DNA of 9,819 nucleotides from Pseudomonas sp. PGPPP3 (GCA_002256055.1 NKIE01000069.1:1-9819), one strand, 5' to 3'; shown: positions 1-6,163, numbered from the stretch's first letter. A program made the numbers and translations. The notes: generated by a model not told the origin, from the sequence alone.

Positions 1-76
1 TTTGGGTGTTGGCGTGCTTCACGGTGCCGGCTGAACCCGTCGTTGGGTAAGCAAAATCGAGCGGGTTGTACGCGTT

Positions 77-114
77 AATCGGCCCCATACGCCGCTGCTG
101 CGGCGGCCGATTTT
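77..114 (+). terminator. Possible rho-independent terminator of an upstream gene
   Basis: Outer arms AATCGGCC (77-84) and GGCCGATT (105-112) pair perfectly. Inside them GCCGC (91-95) and GCGGC (100-104) pair around a four-base loop, leaving a six-base bulge at 85-90. The 3' arm runs into TTTT (111-114). This suits the end of a gene lying just left of the window. The short T-run and the bulge keep confidence moderate, and it could be another kind of RNA structure. Confidence 0.4.
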
Positions 115-154
115 GTTGGCTGCAGCCCGCATCGCCTCTGCGCTTTTACAGTTG

Positions 155-181
155 TGCCTGTTAGGCAAAAAGCTTTTGCCT
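155..181. promoter_or_regulatory. Overlapping palindromes, possible operator upstream of spuA
   Basis: AGGCAAAA (163-170) and TTTTGCCT (174-181) form perfect 8-bp arms around the three-base centre AGC. A further TGCCT (155-159) makes a second small palindrome, TGCCT-GTT-AGGCA (155-167), with the left arm of the first. There are thus three alternating half-sites in 27 bp. They end 10 bp before the proposed -35 element, a common place for an activator or repressor site. No regulator family is recognised; the binding role is inferred from symmetry and position alone. Confidence 0.35.
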
Positions 182-190
182 GAGTCAGTC

Positions 191-219
191 TTGGTCGTAT
201 GCCGCTAGCTACCTATGCT
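191..219 (+). promoter_or_regulatory. Weak sigma-70-like promoter candidate for spuA
   Basis: TTGGTC (191-196) and TATGCT (214-219) are separated by 17 bp. The -10 matches the consensus at four of six positions and the -35 at three of six. If real, transcription would start near 226 and leave a leader of about 220 nt carrying both downstream hairpins. A match this weak occurs often by chance, so it is only the best candidate seen. Confidence 0.25.
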
Positions 220-367
220 GGGCGCCGAGTCTGACCGGCTTGGAAGCCCCGTGGCGAGTGTGCTTGGGGGCTGAGTGGGTGGTTGTGAGATCGCGGCAAA
301 CAGCTATGGGCTGAAGCTCCTTTTCGCGCCAACTCTTCCCGGTCCAGCCTCATCAAAATCCCGCTTT

Positions 368-435
368 CCTAATGCAGTCAGCTTTGCCTCTGCTGGCCAG
401 GCTGACTGCATTAGGTCTGTTCTAATAAGACCTAA
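368..435 (+). promoter_or_regulatory. Two overlapping hairpins in the spuA 5' leader
   Basis: Hairpin A has perfect 15-bp arms, CCTAATGCAGTCAGC (368-382) and GCTGACTGCATTAGG (401-415), around an 18-base loop. Hairpin B has perfect 8-bp arms, TTAGGTCT (411-418) and AGACCTAA (428-435), around a 9-base loop. They share bases 411-415, so both cannot form fully at once. The 3' arm of B overlaps the start of the AAAGG ribosome site (434-438), so B could hinder translation of spuA and A could relieve it. A 17-codon open frame (372-425, peptide MQSALPLLARLTALGLF) spans most of this, but no ribosome site precedes it. The geometry is seen directly; any switching role is inference. Confidence 0.45.
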
Positions 436-445
436 AGGTAGTTTT

Positions 446-1216
446 ATGAGTAAGCCATTGATCGCTCTTTCACTTTGTCGCTGGCAGCTGAAGGATCGCG
501 ACGAGGGTTGGTATCACCTGGTCGGCGAAAAGTATGTTCGCGCCATTACCAACTATGGGGCCTTTCCTTTCACGGTTCCGGCGTTGGCCGGTGATCTGGA
601 TATCGATACGGTGCTGGAGAATGTCTCCGGCGTGATCTTCGGCGGATCGATCTCGAATATCCACCCAAGTTTCTACGGCGATGACAGCGAAGGCGCCGGC
701 CTGGAAGACCGCGACCGGGATGCCACGGTGTTCCCTCTGATGGCGGCTGCCATTGCGCGCGGCATTCCTGTACTGGGGATTTGCCGCGGCATCCAGGAAA
801 TGAACGTGTTGTTCGGCGGCACTCTGCACCGTCATGTGCACGAAGTCGGTGGTCGTTTGGACCATCGCGAAGTCGATGCGGAAGACGACGTTTGCTACGC
901 CCCGATCCATAACGTCACCCTGACTGAAGGCGGTCTGCTGCACCGTTTGCATGGGGTGACCCAGTTGCGGGTGAACTCGTTGCACGGTCAGGGGATTGAT
1001 CGGCTGGGCGAGGGGCTGCAAGTTGAGGCGGTGGCTGAAGACGGCCAGATCGAAGCCATCAGCGTCAAAGGCGCCAAGTCGTTCGCGGTCGGCGTGCAAT
1101 GGCACCCGGAATATCACTCGAAAGAAAACCCGGATTACGACCTGTTCATTTCCGCCTTCCATAAAGCGGTTCAGGATTACGATCACAGTCGTTATGAGTG
1201 GCGAGCCAGTGCCTAA
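446..1216 (+). CDS. spuA: Gamma-glutamyl-GABA hydrolase, class I glutamine amidotransferase-like
   Basis: A 256-residue cytoplasmic enzyme of the peptidase C26/PuuD-SpuA family. The family hydrolyses gamma-glutamyl-GABA to glutamate and GABA in the gamma-glutamylation route of putrescine breakdown. The triad is intact: nucleophile Cys113 in VLGICRGIQ, then His220 and Glu222 in QWHPE. GG at 66-67 is the expected oxyanion loop, and VNSLHGQGI (176-184) is typical of the PuuD/SpuA subgroup. The length is normal. ATG 446 is chosen because AAAGG lies 7 bases upstream and the protein then begins like the family (MSKPLIALS). In Pseudomonas aeruginosa spuA heads a longer polyamine cluster; here a terminator follows after 29 bases and the next gene is unrelated, so it appears to be a single-gene unit. 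Regulation probably acts through the long structured leader. Substrate is inferred from the family; a related gamma-glutamyl compound is possible. Confidence 0.85.
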   Translation: MSKPLIALSLCRWQLKDRDEGWYHLVGEKYVRAITNYGAFPFTVPALAGDLDIDTVLENVSGVIFGGSISNIHPSFYGDDSEGAGLEDRDRDATVFPLMAAAIARGIPVLGICRGIQEMNVLFGGTLHRHVHEVGGRLDHREVDAEDDVCYAPIHNVTLTEGGLLHRLHGVTQLRVNSLHGQGIDRLGEGLQVEAVAEDGQIEAISVKGAKSFAVGVQWHPEYHSKENPDYDLFISAFHKAVQDYDHSRYEWRASA

Positions 1217-1245
1217 TGCACAGGCGCCGCTGAACGATTGAAAAC

Positions 1246-1279
1246 AAAAAGGCCCGTCGCGTGACGGGCCTTTTTATTT
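1246..1279 (+). terminator. Rho-independent terminator after spuA
   Basis: GGCCCGTC (1251-1258) and GACGGGCC (1263-1270) pair perfectly around GCGT. AAAAA (1246-1250) and TTTTT (1271-1275) extend the stem, and a further T-rich tail follows to 1279. The A-run on the other side means it could also work in the minus direction. It separates spuA from the cyclic-di-GMP genes. Confidence 0.92.
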
Positions 1280-1285
1280 GGTGTC

Positions 1286-1441
1286 TTGCCGATTGTGCTG
1301 GGGGCTGTCTCGGCGCGCACGGTCGAGTCGCAATGGCGTGATATTCCGCTGCCCAATGATCCGCCGTGCCGCTTCACTCGTCGGGGCTGGGTGACGGTTC
1401 TTGAGTGTCTTTGCATGGCGCCGTGGAGTGAAAATCGCTAA
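1286..1441 (+). CDS. Doubtful small ORF or 5'-truncated secreted-protein remnant
   Basis: A 51-codon frame from TTG 1286 to TAA 1439-1441. About two thirds of its codons end in G or C, as in the real genes nearby. Just before and after the TTG it reads FGVLPIVLGAVSA, which looks like the hydrophobic part and AxA-type cleavage site of a signal peptide, followed by a soluble stretch with three cysteines (CRFTRRGW, LECLC). The basic start of a signal peptide is missing because the frame runs back into the spuA terminator and a TGA in its stem (1262-1264). There is no ATG and no clear ribosome site. It may be chance, a remnant whose 5' end was lost, or a very small gene with a weak start. No family is recognised. 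Confidence 0.2.
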   Translation: MPIVLGAVSARTVESQWRDIPLPNDPPCRFTRRGWVTVLECLCMAPWSENR

Positions 1442-1479
1442 GGTCACGAGGCAGTAGTGAAGCGTGCAGCGCTAGGCGC

Positions 1480-2922
1480 ATGCTGACGTTGAAGCAGTGG
1501 CTGTTGCACGGGCGGGTCGCCCGGCGATGGTCTTTCGGGGGACGCGTGGCGAAGTATTTTTTCGGGCTGGGGTTGTTGCTGGCGGCTGTTCAGGTGTGGG
1601 CGAGCCCAGGCGTTGAGCTGAATGCCGCGGAGCGTGAGTATCTGCAAACGCTCGGTCCGGTGAGCCTGTGCATTGACCCGGACTGGGTGCCTTTTGAAAC
1701 CCTCAATGCCCGTGGCGAGCATGAGGGCATCGCGGCGGATCTGCTGCGTTTGGCCGCCGAACGCGGTGGCGTGCAGTTGCAGCTGCACAAAACCCGTAAC
1801 TGGGAGGCCTCGTTGGCGGCGTCCAAGGCTGGCGCTTGTCAGATGCTCAGCTTTCTCAATCAGTCGCCCGAGCGCGATGCTTGGCTGATTTTTACCCGTC
1901 CGCTGTTTACGGACGTGAATGTACTGATCTCCCGTGAGGAGCATCCCTTTGTGGTTGATCTGTCGGCTTTTGCCGGCAGTAGCCTGGCCTTGCCTGTTGG
2001 CACCTCGATTGAGGAACGGGTGCGCCGCGACTATCCGGCACTGCGCATTATCCATACTGACAGTGAGGCTCAGGCGCTGGCCCTGGTCAGTGAGCGCAAG
2101 GCCGATCTGACCATGCGCTCGCTGACGGTGGCGGCCTACACGATCAAGAAAGAGGGCTGGTTTAACCTGAAAATCGCCGGCCAGGTGCAGGGCTACGACA
2201 ACCTGTTGCGGGTTGGGGTGAGCAAGGACCAGCCGCTGCTGCGCGATATTCTCGATAAGGCCATCGCCACCATCACGCCGGCGGAGTTGAATCAGATCGT
2301 CAATCGGCACGTGTCGATCAGTGTGGTGGCCGCCACGGATTACCGCCTGCTGCTGCAGGTCTTTGTGGTGTTCCTGGTGATATCGCTGACCAGCTTGTTC
2401 TGGGTGGTCAAACTGCGCCGTGTGAACCGTCAGTTGCAGGTCAAATCGCAGACCGATGCGTTGACCGGTCTGGCCAATAGAGACGCACTGGACAGTCGGT
2501 TTGCCCAGTTTCTGGAGCAGGCGCGGCGCTATAAGCGGCCGCTGACGGTGATGATGCTCGACATCGATCACTTCAAACGGGTCAATGACGAGCTTGGGCA
2601 TCAAAGCGGCGATCAGGTGCTGCGCGAGTTTGCTGCGTTGTTGTGCAATTGCGCGCGCGGTTGTGATTTCTTGGGGCGCTGGGGTGGTGAGGAATTTCTG
2701 TTGCTGTGCCCGGAAACCTCGCTGGCTCAGGCGGTGACCTTTGCCGAGCGGATCTGCGCGCGTTCGCGCAGCCATGTGTTTGCCACTAAGCGGTCGCAGA
2801 CCTTGAGTATCGGGGTGGCCGAACTCGGCCCTGACGACACCATGGACAGCCTCATCCAGCGCGCCGACGCCGGGCTGTATGAAGCCAAGCATCTGGGCCG
2901 CGATCGGGTGTGCTCGGCCTAG
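1480..2922 (+). CDS. Membrane diguanylate cyclase with periplasmic SBP_bac_3 sensor domain
   Basis: A 480-residue enzyme predicted to make cyclic di-GMP from two GTP in response to a periplasmic ligand. Order: signal sequence (hydrophobic 26-40, cleavage probably after VWA at 41), Venus-flytrap SBP_bac_3 domain (about 58-277, with DPDWVPFE near its start as in BvgS-type sensors), one membrane span (about 289-310), then the GGDEF domain (about 323-480). The active site reads GGEEF (402-406), an accepted variant; metal ligand Asp361 sits in LDIDHFKRVND. The inhibitory I-site RxxD (Arg393, Asp396) stands exactly five residues before GGEEF, so product inhibition is likely. The start is uncertain: ATG 1480 has only a poor ribosome site, while GTG 1546 follows GGGGGA closely and would give a compact signal peptide. 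The ligand cannot be read from sequence. An HD-GYP phosphodiesterase gene follows after 70 bases. Confidence 0.9.
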   Translation: MLTLKQWLLHGRVARRWSFGGRVAKYFFGLGLLLAAVQVWASPGVELNAAEREYLQTLGPVSLCIDPDWVPFETLNARGEHEGIAADLLRLAAERGGVQLQLHKTRNWEASLAASKAGACQMLSFLNQSPERDAWLIFTRPLFTDVNVLISREEHPFVVDLSAFAGSSLALPVGTSIEERVRRDYPALRIIHTDSEAQALALVSERKADLTMRSLTVAAYTIKKEGWFNLKIAGQVQGYDNLLRVGVSKDQPLLRDILDKAIATITPAELNQIVNRHVSISVVAATDYRLLLQVFVVFLVISLTSLFWVVKLRRVNRQLQVKSQTDALTGLANRDALDSRFAQFLEQARRYKRPLTVMMLDIDHFKRVNDELGHQSGDQVLREFAALLCNCARGCDFLGRWGGEEFLLLCPETSLAQAVTFAERICARSRSHVFATKRSQTLSIGVAELGPDDTMDSLIQRADAGLYEAKHLGRDRVCSA

Positions 2923-2992
2923 ATGCTCTGCCTCGAATAGCCTGCTGGCAGCTTCTACACTGTAAAAAAACGTCGCGTCGAGCGCCCTGCCC

Positions 2993-4291
2993 ATGCACGA
3001 AACCACTCGCCTTAAGCGCCGCAAACTGGATGTGTCGCAGTTGGAAATCGGCATGTTCGTCTGCGACGTGGACCGACCATGGCGGGAAACGCCGTTCCTG
3101 TTTCAGGGCTTTCCGTTGCTCACGGTGCAGGACCTGCGCGCGGTGCAGGCGTGCTGTCAGTACGTATTTATCGACGAGTACCAACGCGTCAAAGTCAGCC
3201 TCAAGGCGCCGGTCAGCCACCTCGACGCGCCGGCACCGACGTCGCACAAGCGGGCCCCGTTATCGCAGGAGATGCAGCAGGCTCGGCGCAATCGCGATAA
3301 GAGCTCGGCGCTGATCAAAGATGTGTTCTTCGAGATCCAGCTCGGTCGTGGCATCAACACCGCCGCCTGCCGTGAGCTGGTGCACGACAACCTGCAGAGT
3401 TTGCTGCGCAACGAGAGTGCGATGCTCTGGTTGACCCGCATGAAGAGCCAGGACGAGTACACCAGCCAGCATTGTCTGTCGGTGTCGATCATGGCCATGG
3501 GCTTTGGCCACCATTTGGGCTTGCTCGGTGAGAGTCTGGAGCAGTTGGGTATCAGCGGTCTGTTGCATGACGTGGGCAAGATCAGCATCGATCCGTTGGT
3601 GTTGAACAAACCGGGCAAGCTGACCGCCGAGGAGTTCGAGCTGATGAAGCAGCACGCCGTGCGCGGCTACAAGCTGCTGCTCAGCCATCGTGACCTGCCA
3701 TCAATTGCCATCGACGTGGCCCACGGGCACCACGAACGGCTCGACGGGCAGGGCTACCCGCGCGGTCTGGGGGCGGCGCAGATTGCCTACTTCACTCGCA
3801 TCATCAGCATCATCGATTGCTTCGATGCGATTACCAGCAACCGCGTGTATGACCGCGCGCGCACGGTCAAGGATGCCTTCAAGGTGCTGATGGAGTGCCG
3901 CGACAGTCACTTCGACGCGGAGTTGGTGATGCGTTTTATCGAGTGGCTGGGGATCTTCCCGGTTGGCACTCTGGTGGAGCTGCATACCGGCGAGGTGGGA
4001 CTGGTGCTGGAGAAACACCCGAAGCTGCAACTACGGCCTAAGGTGGTGGTGCTGGTCGATCGCGATGGCGAGCGCTGCTCGCCGCGCTTTCTCAATTTGG
4101 CAAAAATCTGCACCGACGAGCAGTCACAGCCTTATCGCATCACCGCTTGCCTGCCCGATGGCGCACTGGGGCTGAGCATGTGTGATCCGCAGGTGCAGGC
4201 ATTGCTCGATAATCGTGAGCTGGCCAGCCTCGACGACGAAGCCGAAGTGTCCGATCTGTTGGCGCATTGGCAGCGGCACAGCGTCGAGTAA
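2993..4291 (+). CDS. HD-GYP cyclic-di-GMP phosphodiesterase with N-terminal DUF3391
   Basis: A 432-residue soluble protein with no signal peptide or membrane span, predicted to hydrolyse cyclic di-GMP. The N-terminal part (about 8-140) fits DUF3391, the usual partner of this type of HD-GYP domain. The catalytic domain (about 145-320) has all the signature residues: His160, HD at 192-193 with Lys196 (LLHDVGK), His221, the block HHERLDGQGYP at 246-256 containing GYP 254-256, and Asp275. An active enzyme is therefore expected. The last 110 residues are a C-terminal extension without a motif I recognise. ATG 2993 is used although no good Shine-Dalgarno precedes it. The gene lies 70 bases after the diguanylate cyclase with no hairpin between them, so the two may be co-transcribed; their opposite activities suggest local tuning of cyclic di-GMP. 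Confidence 0.92.
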   Translation: MHETTRLKRRKLDVSQLEIGMFVCDVDRPWRETPFLFQGFPLLTVQDLRAVQACCQYVFIDEYQRVKVSLKAPVSHLDAPAPTSHKRAPLSQEMQQARRNRDKSSALIKDVFFEIQLGRGINTAACRELVHDNLQSLLRNESAMLWLTRMKSQDEYTSQHCLSVSIMAMGFGHHLGLLGESLEQLGISGLLHDVGKISIDPLVLNKPGKLTAEEFELMKQHAVRGYKLLLSHRDLPSIAIDVAHGHHERLDGQGYPRGLGAAQIAYFTRIISIIDCFDAITSNRVYDRARTVKDAFKVLMECRDSHFDAELVMRFIEWLGIFPVGTLVELHTGEVGLVLEKHPKLQLRPKVVVLVDRDGERCSPRFLNLAKICTDEQSQPYRITACLPDGALGLSMCDPQVQALLDNRELASLDDEAEVSDLLAHWQRHSVE

Positions 4292-4345
4292 TGCTGTGCC
4301 TGGCAAGGCCATTTTGCCCATCGACAGCTCTGGCTGGGCAGACCT

Positions 4346-4383
4346 GGGCTTATCGTTAAAATCGAACGACCCCTTCTTTTTTT
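4346..4383 (+). terminator. Possible terminator after the HD-GYP gene
   Basis: TCGTT (4353-4357) pairs with AACGA (4365-4369) around a 7-base loop. GGG (4346-4348) can continue the stem with CCC (4370-4372) across a four-base bulge. Seven T follow at 4377-4383. The T-run is good but the stem is weak and interrupted, so this is a moderate candidate for ending the cyclic-di-GMP transcription unit. Confidence 0.4.
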
Positions 4384-4388
4384 AGCAA

Positions 4389-4418
4389 TTTCAAGTGCTA
4401 CCGGTTGGCCTGTATAAA
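4389..4418 (+). promoter_or_regulatory. Sigma-70-like promoter candidate for the porin gene
   Basis: TATAAA (4413-4418) matches the -10 consensus at five of six positions. TTTCAA (4389-4394) lies 18 bp upstream as a poor -35. The site directly follows the T-run of the proposed terminator. CCGGTT (4401-4406) and AACCGG (4419-4424) form a 6-bp inverted repeat that brackets the -10, which could be an operator. The start would be near 4425, giving a leader of about 120 nt. Confidence 0.3.
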
Positions 4419-4456
4419 AACCGGCATCCCCTCTCGCCCTGGCTTGGCAACTGCCA

Positions 4457-4472
4457 CCGGCACTTGTGCCGG
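4457..4472. repeat. Hyphenated palindrome in the porin leader
   Basis: CCGGCAC (4457-4463) and GTGCCGG (4466-4472) are perfect inverted copies separated by two bases. As RNA this could fold as a six-base-pair stem with a four-base loop, about 73 bases before the porin start. No T-run follows, so it is not a typical terminator. A DNA operator or a leader hairpin are both possible; nothing in the sequence decides. Confidence 0.35.
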
Positions 4473-4544
4473 CATTGCTGCAGCGGTGCCGTGCTCACGG
4501 TTTGGTTGGGGGCCGCGCTTCTAACAACAACAAAAGGTAGTGCT

Positions 4545-5282
4545 ATGAAAAATGCCCTGAAAGTCGCCCTGACCAGCCTGGTGCTGGCTCCCTGGGGAAC
4601 CAGCCAGGCCGTCCAGTTGAACGAGGATTTCAGCCTCTATCTCACCGCCAGCGCCTTGAGCGACTATCGCCTCTTCGGCGTGTCGCAGACCAAGGAAAAC
4701 GCCGCCTTGCAGGGCCAGGCCACGCTGTTCCATTCCAGTGGGCTGTACGCCGGTGGCTGGGCCTCCAACGTCGACTTCGAGGACGGTGATCTGGTCCCGG
4801 GCAACGAGGCCAACAGCGAGCAGCGCGCCTATGTCGGCTACCTGCATAGCTTCAACGAGGACCTCAAACTGAACGTCGGCTACATCCAGTACATGTATCC
4901 CGGCCAGAGCAGCGCCAACTACAGCGAGCGCTACGCGGTGCTCGATGCTTACGGTGCCAAGTGGCAGAGCTACTACTCGACCAACGTCTTCGAGGAGGAA
5001 GTGTTCTGGTACAACAGCCTGGGTTACACCTTCAAGCTGCCGCAGGAGGTTTCGCTGTTCGTCAATTACGGCCTGGCCGACTACAAGGATCCGCTGTTCG
5101 ATGACTTCACCGACAACAGTTACAACGACTGGGAAGTGAAGCTGAGCAAGACGATGTTCAATCTGGATTGGTCGCTGAGCTACATCGACACCAATATCGA
5201 CGATGACACCTGTTCGGCCTTCTGGGGCAAGGCCAGTTACTGCAGCGCCACCGCCGTTCTGGGCGTCAGCAAAACCTTCTGA
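4545..5282 (+). CDS. TorF-family putative outer membrane porin
   Basis: A 245-residue exported protein. Residues 1-22 form a signal peptide ending in SQA. The mature protein has alternating aromatic and polar residues typical of beta-barrel strands and ends in Phe (VSKTF), as outer membrane proteins usually do. The stretch SDYRLFGVSQT (39-49), followed by a conserved AALQG, is the hallmark of the TorF/Gcw_chp family (TIGR02001), and the length is normal for it. The family is presumed to form small outer membrane channels; the solute is unknown. ATG 4545 is preferred over the frame's upstream extension because AAAAGG stands 7 bases before it and a clean signal peptide follows. Only two cysteines (223 and 233) are present, close together near the C-terminus, and could form a disulfide. 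It appears to be a single-gene unit between a promoter candidate and a strong hairpin. Confidence 0.85.
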   Translation: MKNALKVALTSLVLAPWGTSQAVQLNEDFSLYLTASALSDYRLFGVSQTKENAALQGQATLFHSSGLYAGGWASNVDFEDGDLVPGNEANSEQRAYVGYLHSFNEDLKLNVGYIQYMYPGQSSANYSERYAVLDAYGAKWQSYYSTNVFEEEVFWYNSLGYTFKLPQEVSLFVNYGLADYKDPLFDDFTDNSYNDWEVKLSKTMFNLDWSLSYIDTNIDDDTCSAFWGKASYCSATAVLGVSKTF

Positions 5283-5303
5283 TCGCGCCTGGCGCGTACC
5301 TGT

Positions 5304-5361
5304 GTGACGGTGTTGCGCCGTCACTGTCGTGCGGCCTCCGGTGTGGAGGCCGCACGGCTTT
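5304..5361 (+). terminator. Tandem hairpins after the porin gene, second with a perfect 12-bp stem
   Basis: First hairpin: GTGACGG (5304-5310) and CCGTCAC (5318-5324) around seven bases. Second: CGTGCGGCCTCC (5328-5339) and GGAGGCCGCACG (5345-5356), perfect, around GGTGT. The tail after the second is only GCTTT, so the usual long T-run is missing. Termination is likely given the position just after a stop codon and the very stable stem, but mRNA 3'-end protection is an alternative. Confidence 0.6.
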
Positions 5362-5483
5362 CGCCGCGTCCGCGGCCAGCCACTGAATGCCGCGTTGCCC
5401 ATGCCTGATTGCGTGTTGGGCAAGCGCCGCGTCCTGCGTTTTGCCACAATGCGCGTCCTCGCCTAAGTCTAAGGATTTTTCCC

Positions 5484-5990
5484 ATGCCTGCCTGGAGTCT
5501 GCTTGAGTGGCTGGAAGCGCTGAGCTATCTGGTCACTATCGTCGGCTTGCCGTTCGCCATTGGCGTGTTTCTTTTCGAGCAGCGTGAAGAGCGGCAGAAC
5601 GAGGAAGAAAGCATCTACCAGAACCTTTCAGATGAGTACGCCGACTTTCTGCGCCTGGTGCTGGAGCATGCTGACTTGCAGCTGCGTTCCAAACCTCGCA
5701 CCGAGGCGCTGACGGCCGAGCAGGAAGAGCGCCGCCTGCTGCTGTTTGATCTGCTTGTCTCGTTGTTCGAGCGTGCCTACCTGCTGGTGTACGAGGATGA
5801 CATGAACCGCAAGCAGGCGCGCTTGTGGCAATCATGGGAGGACTACATGCACTTCTGGTGTCAGCGCGAGGATTTTCGAGCCTTGTTGGTCGAGATGCTC
5901 GACGGCGAGGACCCGGACTTCTCCCAGCACTTGCTGGGCATTGCCGAGCGCGAAGCGCGTGCCGCCGGCGATCCGCGCGTGCGCGACTAA
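5484..5990 (+). CDS. Conserved-looking small single-pass membrane protein of unknown function
   Basis: A 168-residue protein I cannot assign to a characterised family. One membrane span covers about residues 10-31 (YLVTIVGLPFAIGVFLF region), followed by a very charged, mainly helical cytoplasmic part rich in Glu and Arg (EQREERQNEEE at 32-42). Later it reads LFDLLVSLFERAYLLVYEDDM (88-108) and SWEDYMHFW (117-125), which look conserved in style and may form a helical bundle. ATG 5484 is chosen because AAGGA lies 8 bases upstream; the frame stays open back to 5409 but without a good ribosome site. It sits between the porin hairpins and a long gene-free stretch, so it is likely transcribed alone. 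No catalytic motif is visible. Confidence 0.75.
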   Translation: MPAWSLLEWLEALSYLVTIVGLPFAIGVFLFEQREERQNEEESIYQNLSDEYADFLRLVLEHADLQLRSKPRTEALTAEQEERRLLLFDLLVSLFERAYLLVYEDDMNRKQARLWQSWEDYMHFWCQREDFRALLVEMLDGEDPDFSQHLLGIAEREARAAGDPRVRD

Positions 5991-6112
5991 GCGCTGGACT
6001 GGCCGCCATTCTCTGTGTGGCAGGTGCCTCGCCGCGGGGCATGCGCCTAGCCTGAGTTCGTACCTCCTAGATTGTTCCTTTGGCTGATTTTGTGACCTGG
6101 TCGGCAGGTCGC

Positions 6113-6128
6113 TGGCGCAGCAATTGCG
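6113..6128 (+). promoter_or_regulatory. Sigma-54-type -24/-12 promoter candidate
   Basis: TGGCGC (6113-6118), five bases, then TTGC (6124-6127). The invariant GG and GC are exactly ten bases apart, and only one position of the TGGCAC-N5-TTGC core differs. Transcription would start near 6139, about 215 nt before the amine oxidase. Amine and nitrogen catabolic genes are often under sigma-54 in pseudomonads, which fits. No enhancer-binding regulator gene is in the window. Confidence 0.4.
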
Positions 6129-6163
6129 TGTGTCTGGCGGGGTTTCCCCGGCTCGGTGAACTA

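Larger units (their letters stand above)
1..445. other. Gene-free leader and left-edge intergenic region
   Basis: No convincing complete gene lies here. At the extreme left, a plus-strand frame open from base 3 to a TAA at 48-50 (reading WVLACFTVPAEPVVG) has mostly G/C third positions. It could be the tail of an upstream gene, but 15 codons are too few to be sure, and a second frame ends at TGA 32-34. The rest holds structured DNA listed separately: a hairpin at 77-112, a hyphenated palindrome at 163-181, a weak promoter candidate at 191-219, and two overlapping hairpins at 368-435. The frame of the following gene stays open upstream to a GTG at 275, but the SpuA family does not have such an extension and the best ribosome site sits at 434-438. 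Confidence 0.6.

Noticed and set aside
275..445. Upstream extension of the spuA reading frame from GTG 275
   Set aside because: The extra 57 residues do not match the family, no ribosome site precedes 275, and the ATG at 446 has a good one.
1519..1545. Twin-arginine-like RRWSF near the start of the cyclase
   Set aside because: It lacks the F/L-K pattern of a Tat motif, and a membrane-anchored cyclase does not need Tat export.
1444..3054. Minus-strand open frame of 536 codons
   Set aside because: It lies fully opposite the diguanylate cyclase and the start of the HD-GYP gene. Its translation has no recognisable domain and is rich in Gln, His and Arg, typical of an antisense shadow in high-GC DNA.
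4442..4458. Sigma-54-like TGGCTT-N5-CTGC before the porin
   Set aside because: GG and GC spacing is right, but both flanking elements deviate, so it is no better than chance.
4395..4544. Upstream extension of the porin frame
   Set aside because: It would bury the signal peptide behind 50 residues; AAAAGG and a normal signal peptide favour ATG 4545.
4521..5447. Minus-strand open frame of 308 codons
   Set aside because: It covers the porin gene in antisense and passes through its terminator hairpins; composition is shadow-like and no motif is seen.
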